Below, one piece after another: positions 59,258 through 64,000 of a stretch of 64,000 bases of DNA; position 1 is the stretch's first letter, and each line of letters begins with the position of its first letter. Origin of the DNA: BJGV01 sp964196335 (GTDB lineage Bacteria; Pseudomonadota; Gammaproteobacteria; Burkholderiales; Nitrosomonadaceae). Position numbers and translations under genes: made by a program. The stretch spans positions 620,001-684,000 of the forward strand of contig OZ250175.1 of the NCBI GenBank assembly GCA_965238155.1, written 5' to 3'. The notes under the pieces were generated by a model. The model made no database searches. It was given only the letters and a program-made list of their open reading frames with translations, and was not told the DNA's origin.

Positions 59258-60790
59258 CTATACCTGAGGATGCGCTCTTTCCAACTTACTATGTAGTTTA
59301 TTGAGTGCACTGAGATAAGCTTTTGCAGAGGCAACCACAATATCAGTATCCGATCCGTTACCATTGACGATGCGCCCTGATTTTTGTAATCGTACAGTTA
59401 CTTCGCCCTGTGAGTCAGTGCCACTAGTAATATTATTTACTGAATATAATTGTAGTTCGGCATCACTGGAAAGAATCTTCTCAATTGCACGGAAAGTGGC
59501 ATCTACCGGCCCGCTACCATCTGATTCTGCTCGTAATTCTTTACCCCCCTCAGCAATTACCACCTTTGCATATGGTGTTTCACCGGTCTCGCTATGTGCG
59601 GTCAGAGATAGAAGCTTGTAATGCTCCTGTAGATTCATGGTCTCATCTGAAACTAGCGCATGTAAGTCTTCATCGAAGATATCATGTTTCTTATCAGCTA
59701 GTTCTTTGAAACGGATAAATGTGGTATTGAGTATTTCTTCCGATTCCAATTCGATACCAAGTTCTGTCAAACGACTGCGGAATGCATTACGTCCAGAATG
59801 TTTTCCAAGCGATAATTTATTGGCTCCCCAGCCAACATCTTCAGCACGCATGATTTCGTATGTTTCACGATGTTTCAGTACACCATCTTGATGAATTCCA
59901 GCTTCATGTGCAAATGCATTTGCTCCGACAATAGCTTTATTAGGTTGTACCGGAAAGCCGGTAATACCCGAAACGAGTTTGCTGGCTGGCACGATGAGAG
60001 TAGCATCTATAAATGTCTCGCAAGGAAACAGATCCTGGCGAGTACGAACTGCCATCACGATTTCTTCTAGAGATGCGTTGCCTGCACGTTCTCCTAAACC
60101 ATTAATAGTACATTCAACTTGTCGTGCACCGTTCATTACCGCTGCTAATGAGTTAGCGACCGCCAAGCCTAAATCATTGTGGCAGTGTACTGAGAATATT
60201 GCTTTGTCAGAATTGGGTATGCGTTTATGTAGAGTTTGCATGAGCTTGCCAAATTGTTCCGGCATTGTGTAACCAACAGTATCAGGAATATTAAGGGTGG
60301 TTGCTCCCGCCTTAATGACTGCTTCTAATACACGACAAAGAAAATCAATTTTTGAGCGTCCTGCATCTTCAGGAGAGAACTCTACATTATCAGTATATTG
60401 GCGCGCCCATTTTACAGCCTTAACGGCTTGCTCAAATACCTGATCAGGAGACATACGTAGTTTTTTCTCCATGTGAACTGGTGAAGTGGCAATAAAGGTA
60501 TGGATACGTGCTGAATTTGCATCCTTTAGGGCTTCACCGGCACGGTCAATATCATCTTTAGTAGCACGTGCTAGTCCACATACAGTACTATCCTTAATAG
60601 TATCAGCTACTGCTTTTACTGCTTTAAAGTCACCGTTGGAGGCTGCTGGAAATCCGGCCTCAATAATATCAACTTTCATACGCTCTAGTTGTCGTGCAAT
60701 ACGAACCTTCTCTTCCTGGGTCATAGATGCACCAGGACTTTGCTCGCCATCACGCAGGGTTGTATCAAAAATTATCAAATGATCTTTCAT
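59258..60790 (-). CDS. leuA: 2-Isopropylmalate synthase
   Basis: First committed step of leucine synthesis. The 510-residue chain starts IIFDTTLRDGEQSPGASM, the metal-binding and catalytic signature, has NIPDTVGYTMP and HCHNDLGLAVANSLAAVMNGARQVECTINGLGERAGN, and ends with the LeuA regulatory domain (about residues 390-500) that binds leucine for feedback inhibition. GGAG lies 7 bases before the ATG. It follows a 240-base gap after pssA that holds a possible leader peptide, so leuA may be controlled separately from the upstream genes. Confidence 0.96.
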   Translation of the reverse strand: MKDHLIIFDTTLRDGEQSPGASMTQEEKVRIARQLERMKVDIIEAGFPAASNGDFKAVKAVADTIKDSTVCGLARATKDDIDRAGEALKDANSARIHTFIATSPVHMEKKLRMSPDQVFEQAVKAVKWARQYTDNVEFSPEDAGRSKIDFLCRVLEAVIKAGATTLNIPDTVGYTMPEQFGKLMQTLHKRIPNSDKAIFSVHCHNDLGLAVANSLAAVMNGARQVECTINGLGERAGNASLEEIVMAVRTRQDLFPCETFIDATLIVPASKLVSGITGFPVQPNKAIVGANAFAHEAGIHQDGVLKHRETYEIMRAEDVGWGANKLSLGKHSGRNAFRSRLTELGIELESEEILNTTFIRFKELADKKHDIFDEDLHALVSDETMNLQEHYKLLSLTAHSETGETPYAKVVIAEGGKELRAESDGSGPVDATFRAIEKILSSDAELQLYSVNNITSGTDSQGEVTVRLQKSGRIVNGNGSDTDIVVASAKAYLSALNKLHSKLERAHPQV

Positions 60791-60896
60791 ACTTTCTCCA
60801 TCATAGATCTATCATATATAGGAAAAATATCTGAGTTGAAATGCAGAATTTGCAAAGCAGATTCTGTTGGATAAAACACTAGAATAAAATGAATAG

Positions 60897-60983
60897 TCAG
60901 CGCGCAAGGCGCAGCAGAGGTCCTGACAGTAGCGGCAGGCTATGTGAAGGGTAAAACCAGAAATGACTGTAAATTTGTTTCAT
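60897..60983 (-). promoter_or_regulatory. Candidate leucine leader peptide of leuA
   Basis: A 28-codon frame upstream of leuA, opening MKQIYSHFW and ending SLPLLSGPLLRLAR, with six Leu in the last 13 residues, closely packed (CTG, CTA, CTG, CTG, CTG, CTT). The stretch is much more GC-rich than its surroundings and can form hairpins (GCGC-CTT-GCGC, and GTCAG pairing with CTGAC). No convincing Shine-Dalgarno precedes the ATG, so the peptide is unproven. A weak hairpin with no strong U-tract (CAGAAT-TGC/GCA-ATTCTG, about 60845-60867) lies between it and leuA. Confidence 0.4.
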
Positions 60984-60990
60984 ATGGTTA

Positions 60991-61019
60991 AATATAAATG
61001 TTTTTTTATTTTTACGCAA
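60991..61019 (-). promoter_or_regulatory. Possible promoter of leuA
   Basis: Minus-strand TTGCGT (61014-61019) and TATATT (60991-60996) separated by 17 bases, directly downstream of the pssA stop. Transcription would begin only a few bases before, or at, the ATG of the leader frame. The -35 element is weak (three of six consensus bases). Confidence 0.35.
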
Positions 61020-61030
61020 CAAAGATCGAG

Positions 61031-61804
61031 TCAGTTTTTCTGAATGCCGGCAGTTTTTTTCTTTTTTCTCCGCCGCAATATCCACATAAAATAACCAGAT
61101 AATGCGTAAAGCATAAATAAACAAAAAAGCACAACAGGTGGTTGACTTGGAATTAGTACAAAAAAGAATAGTGCTAGCAACAACACGGTTATAAATGGTA
61201 CGCTCTTGTGTAGGTTTATTTCCTTTCCGCTGTAATAAGGCAGGTTGCTTACCATAGTAAAACCAGCAAATACCGTGATACTCCAAGCCAGCCACTTTAT
61301 ATCCGGCCCTGCAATCTTAAAGTCTAACATTACCCAAACTAATCCTGCGATTAGCGCAGCAGCAGCAGGACTGGGTAGCCCTTGGAAGAATCGTTTGTCT
61401 GCTACTCCTGTTTTTGTGTTAAAACGTGCAAGACGTAGTGCGGCACAGGTACAATAAATAAAAGCCGCTATCCAGCCCCACTTTCCCATGCCCTTTAGAG
61501 CCCATTCATATATAACCAGTGCAGGGGCAGCACCAAATGAAATCATGTCTGATAGACTGTCATATTCAGCCCCAAATTCACTTTGAGTATGGGTGAGTCG
61601 TGCTACACGTCCATCCAGTCCATCCAGTACCATAGCAATGAATATTGCTACTGCAGAGTACTCAAAATTCCCGTTCATTGCTTGTACAATGGCATAAAAA
61701 CCAGCAAATAGTGCTGCCGTAGTAAACAGGTTGGGAAGTAAATAGATTCCACGCCGCCGTAGCTTTGATTTAAACATTATACGAGGTTGGTTAGGATCGT
61801 ACAT
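61031..61804 (-). CDS. pssA: CDP-diacylglycerol-serine O-phosphatidyltransferase
   Basis: Makes phosphatidylserine, the precursor of phosphatidylethanolamine. From the ATG at 61804 it has 257 residues with about 7 membrane helices, and the CDP-alcohol phosphotransferase signature DGLDGRVARLTHTQSEFGAEYDSLSD. A TTG 27 bases earlier would extend the frame but is less likely. The Lys-rich C-terminus is short. It is followed (on this strand) by the leuA leader region and preceded by psd, the next enzyme in the pathway. Confidence 0.95.
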   Translation of the reverse strand: MYDPNQPRIMFKSKLRRRGIYLLPNLFTTAALFAGFYAIVQAMNGNFEYSAVAIFIAMVLDGLDGRVARLTHTQSEFGAEYDSLSDMISFGAAPALVIYEWALKGMGKWGWIAAFIYCTCAALRLARFNTKTGVADKRFFQGLPSPAAAALIAGLVWVMLDFKIAGPDIKWLAWSITVFAGFTMVSNLPYYSGKEINLHKSVPFITVLLLALFFFVLIPSQPPVVLFCLFMLYALSGYFMWILRRRKKKKTAGIQKN

Positions 61805-61910
61805 TATTTGCGCATTACAATAAGAGACCAATGCATGGTAAACCGTTACGTTAGGATGGTAAACAGAAGACAGTTATTAATGAGTAATAAAAGATGAAGT
61901 TATGACAGAT

Positions 61911-62555
61911 TTAAGGCACTAGTTCCGCTAGTATAGTTAGTGTTGCATGAACTTTGTCTCCAATATTCACCTTTACTTCAGTATTAAGTGGCATATAAAC
62001 ATCTACTCGTGACCCAAAACGGATAAAACCAAAACGTTGTCCACGTGCAAGATGTTCGCCAATTTTCGTATGGCACACTATACGCTTTGCAATCAGACCG
62101 GCAATCTGTACACAAGTTATATCGAGGTCATTATCGGTTTTTATCCATAGCGCATTTCGTTCATTTTCAAGTGAGGCTTTGGGTAGACTAGCGTTGATAA
62201 ATTTTCCAGGGAAGTACCATTCGTTATACACCTTTCCATCTACTGGGCTGCGGTTGGAATGGACATTGAACACATTCATAAATACACTTACTTTTATGGC
62301 ATCACGTTTGAGATAGGGATCTTGTGTATTTTCAACTGCTACTATTCTGCCATCAGCAGGTGACAATACAGCATTAGCTTTTTGCGGAACAATACGAGGT
62401 GGGTCACGGAAAAACTGTAAAACAAATAATGCGATAATCCAGAAGGGGATAGACCAAATCCAGCCTGCAAACATGCTTACTAATGTTGCAATTGCAACAG
62501 CTCCTGCTATAAAAGGCCAGCCTTCACGGGCAAAAAAGGGATGAGGGTAATTCAT
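61911..62555 (-). CDS. psd: Phosphatidylserine decarboxylase (short PSD-A type)
   Basis: Converts phosphatidylserine to phosphatidylethanolamine with a self-made pyruvoyl group. The 214-residue proenzyme has an N-terminal membrane helix pair (about 12-45) and the cleavage site in FIRFGSRVDVYMP, where the Ser of RFGS becomes pyruvoyl; the Gly-Ser form is typical of the short type. Other landmarks are LSPADGRIVAVEN and FMNVFNVHSNRSPVDG. Sits between ilvC and pssA. Confidence 0.95.
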   Translation of the reverse strand: MNYPHPFFAREGWPFIAGAVAIATLVSMFAGWIWSIPFWIIALFVLQFFRDPPRIVPQKANAVLSPADGRIVAVENTQDPYLKRDAIKVSVFMNVFNVHSNRSPVDGKVYNEWYFPGKFINASLPKASLENERNALWIKTDNDLDITCVQIAGLIAKRIVCHTKIGEHLARGQRFGFIRFGSRVDVYMPLNTEVKVNIGDKVHATLTILAELVP

Positions 62556-62655
62556 CAGGGTATGAATAGTTTAAGTAATCTGTGATTTTTTATTAGAGCG
62601 GGATCAGCATCAGCATTCTATGGTTCATGCTTTACATATCGTCAGCCATTTCACA

Positions 62656-63672
62656 TTAATTCTTTTTTTGGTCAACAAGCTTATTCTTTTTGATCCATGG
62701 CATCATGCTTCGTAGTTTTGCCCCAACAACTTCAATTTGATGTTCGGAAGCAAGACGGCGACTGGTTTTAAGCATAGGTGCGCCTGCCTGATTTTCTAAT
62801 ATAAATTCACGAGCATATTCGCCAGTCTGAATTTCATGAAGAATTCTACGCATTTCAGTACGGGTCTCATCTGTCACAATACGTGGACCACGTGAAATAT
62901 CTCCATATTCAGCATTATTAGATACAGAATAACGCATGTTGGCAATTCCCCCTTCATAAATTAAATCAACTATCAATTTCACTTCGTGCAGGCATTCGAA
63001 ATAGGCCATTTCTGGAGCGTAACCTGCTTCAACTAGTGTTTCAAAACCTGCCTGAATCAGGGCAGTAAGTCCTCCGCATAGTACAACCTGCTCACCAAAT
63101 AGATCAGTTTCAGTTTCCTCGCGGAAGTTTGTTTCGATCACTCCTCCACGCGTACCACCATTTGCTGCAGCATAGGAGAGTGCTAATTTACGGGCCTTAC
63201 CAGACTCATTCTGATGTACGGCAATAAGAGAGGGAACACCACCACCCTGTATATAGGTTGATCGTACAAGATGTCCGGGTCCTTTTGGTGCAATCATAAT
63301 TACATCAAGGTCATCTCGTGGTGATACCTGGCCGTAGTGAATATTAAATCCATGAGCAAATGCAAGTGTCGCTCCTTTTTTGAGATTAGGTTCAATCTCC
63401 GTTTTATAAACTGCAGCAATCTTCTCATCAGGTAATAGAAGCATCACAATATCTGCACCTTTAACAGATTCAGTTATACTTTTTACCGTGAGACCAGCTT
63501 TTTTTGCTTTGCTCCAAGATGCTCCATTCTTACGTAAGCCAACAGTGATTTTTACACCAGAGTCATTTAGATTATTCGCATGAGCGTGTCCCTGTGAGCC
63601 ATAGCCAACAATGGTGACTTTTTTTCTTTTGATGAGTGATAGATCAGCATCTTTGTCGTAATAAACCTTCAT
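62656..63672 (-). CDS. ilvC: Ketol-acid reductoisomerase
   Basis: NADPH-dependent step of valine and isoleucine synthesis. At 338 residues it is a class I enzyme: VTIVGYGSQGHAHANNLNDSG near residue 19 gives the Rossmann loop, and GGLTALIQAGFETLVEAGYAPEMAYFECLHEVKLIVDLIYEGG is the catalytic knot with the metal-binding Asp and Glu residues. It lies 97 bases after ilvN. Starts with ATG; the stretch AAGGAAATC precedes it. Confidence 0.97.
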   Translation of the reverse strand: MKVYYDKDADLSLIKRKKVTIVGYGSQGHAHANNLNDSGVKITVGLRKNGASWSKAKKAGLTVKSITESVKGADIVMLLLPDEKIAAVYKTEIEPNLKKGATLAFAHGFNIHYGQVSPRDDLDVIMIAPKGPGHLVRSTYIQGGGVPSLIAVHQNESGKARKLALSYAAANGGTRGGVIETNFREETETDLFGEQVVLCGGLTALIQAGFETLVEAGYAPEMAYFECLHEVKLIVDLIYEGGIANMRYSVSNNAEYGDISRGPRIVTDETRTEMRRILHEIQTGEYAREFILENQAGAPMLKTSRRLASEHQIEVVGAKLRSMMPWIKKNKLVDQKKN

Positions 63673-63769
63673 AGATTTCCTTTCTAAATATAATTGGAAA
63701 TAGATATCGAAATACTATTGATTGCAGACAGAAAAAAGCTCTTTTCTACAATTCATGTCAGACCTTACC

Positions 63770-64000
63770 TTACTTTACTTTTAATGTTCTCTCGCCACGG
63801 CCAATCCCAGAAGCACCGGTACGAACTGTTTCCAGTATGGTATTGTGACTCATTGTATCGAGAAATGCGTCAAGTTTTGAACCGGTACCAGTCAGTTCAA
63901 TAGTATAAGACTTGTCAGTAACATCAACAATGCGACCACAGAAAATATCAGTTGTAGCTTTTATCTCCTTACGATTTTTACCTAGAGCGCGTACTTTCAC
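63770..64000 (-). CDS. ilvN: Acetolactate synthase small (regulatory) subunit (5' end outside window)
   Basis: Regulatory subunit that binds valine and controls acetolactate synthase. Only the C-terminal 76 codons are here; the gene runs off the window. They include VRALGKNRKEIKATTDIFCGRIVDV and GSKLDAFLDTM, the C-terminal domain typical of IlvN/IlvH, and end ASGIGRGERTLKVK. The visible first residue is not a real start. Next gene in the same direction is ilvC. Confidence 0.93.
   Translation of the reverse strand: MKVRALGKNRKEIKATTDIFCGRIVDVTDKSYTIELTGTGSKLDAFLDTMSHNTILETVRTGASGIGRGERTLKVK

Noticed and set aside
60897..61295. A 132-codon minus-strand open frame between leuA and pssA
   Set aside because: Most of it overlaps pssA in another frame and its protein has no family look; only its last 28 codons, outside pssA, are kept as a candidate leader peptide.
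1..64000. CRISPR arrays, insertion sequences, prophage or rRNA genes
   Set aside because: I saw no regularly spaced repeats, transposase or phage motifs, or rRNA landmarks anywhere in the window.

Overview
The window reads as chromosome from a low-GC ammonia-oxidising betaproteobacterium, most like Nitrosomonas. The strongest pointer is the adjacent pair at 7.2-8.6 kb: a tetrahaem cytochrome c554 (cycA) and a tetrahaem membrane quinol dehydrogenase of the NapC/NirT family (cM552, cycB). These carry electrons from hydroxylamine oxidation to quinone. The housekeeping content also fits Betaproteobacteria: hfq-hflX-hflK-hflC-DUF2065-hisZ-purA, ilvN-ilvC-psd-pssA-leuA, proteobacterial-type gshA-gshB, metX-metW, and a PTS of EI, HPr and EIIA with no permease. 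I see no insertion sequence, prophage, CRISPR array or rRNA. This is mostly a core-genome window with one accessory-looking block, the pilus cluster.

Layout. 0-6 kb: ribF (cut by the window edge), ileS, lspA and a DEAD-box helicase. 6-10.6 kb: an unidentified membrane protein, cycB-cycA without haoA/haoB, a gene fragment, a FAXC-like glutathione transferase, tRNA-Arg(CCG) and a membrane-anchored c5-type cytochrome. 10.6-13.3 kb: apaH, an acyltransferase and a PfkB kinase. 13.4-18.7 kb: a glycine-cleavage operon (gcvT-gcvH-gcvPA-tpx-gcvPB) behind a promoter, a tandem glycine riboswitch and an intrinsic terminator. 18.9-35.8 kb: an MSHA-like type IV pilus/secretion cluster. It is bracketed by a sigma54-activator response regulator at the left and a membrane histidine kinase at the right. 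A pilin gene lies beyond the kinase behind a textbook sigma54 promoter with two upstream palindromes. 35.9-48.9 kb: K+/H+ antiporter, glutathione synthesis, PTS-Ntr, metX-metW, ampG-xth, pyrE and two small proteins. 49-56.5 kb: purA-hisZ-DUF2065-hflC-hflK-hflX-hfq and rppH, all on the minus strand. 56.9-64 kb: proS and a lytic transglycosylase, then leuA-pssA-psd-ilvC-ilvN on the minus strand, with a possible leucine leader peptide before leuA.

The most interesting parts are: (1) the pilus cluster with its apparently dedicated PrsK/PrsR-like two-component system and sigma54 promoter; (2) the cycA-cycB pair separated from hydroxylamine oxidoreductase genes, with a cycB tail of 25 consecutive glutamates encoded by a microsatellite; (3) two single-base frameshifts inside the pilus cluster, one at a G6 tract; (4) a leucine-rich short reading frame before leuA. 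Frameshifts could be biological or sequencing/assembly artefacts; the sequence alone cannot decide.
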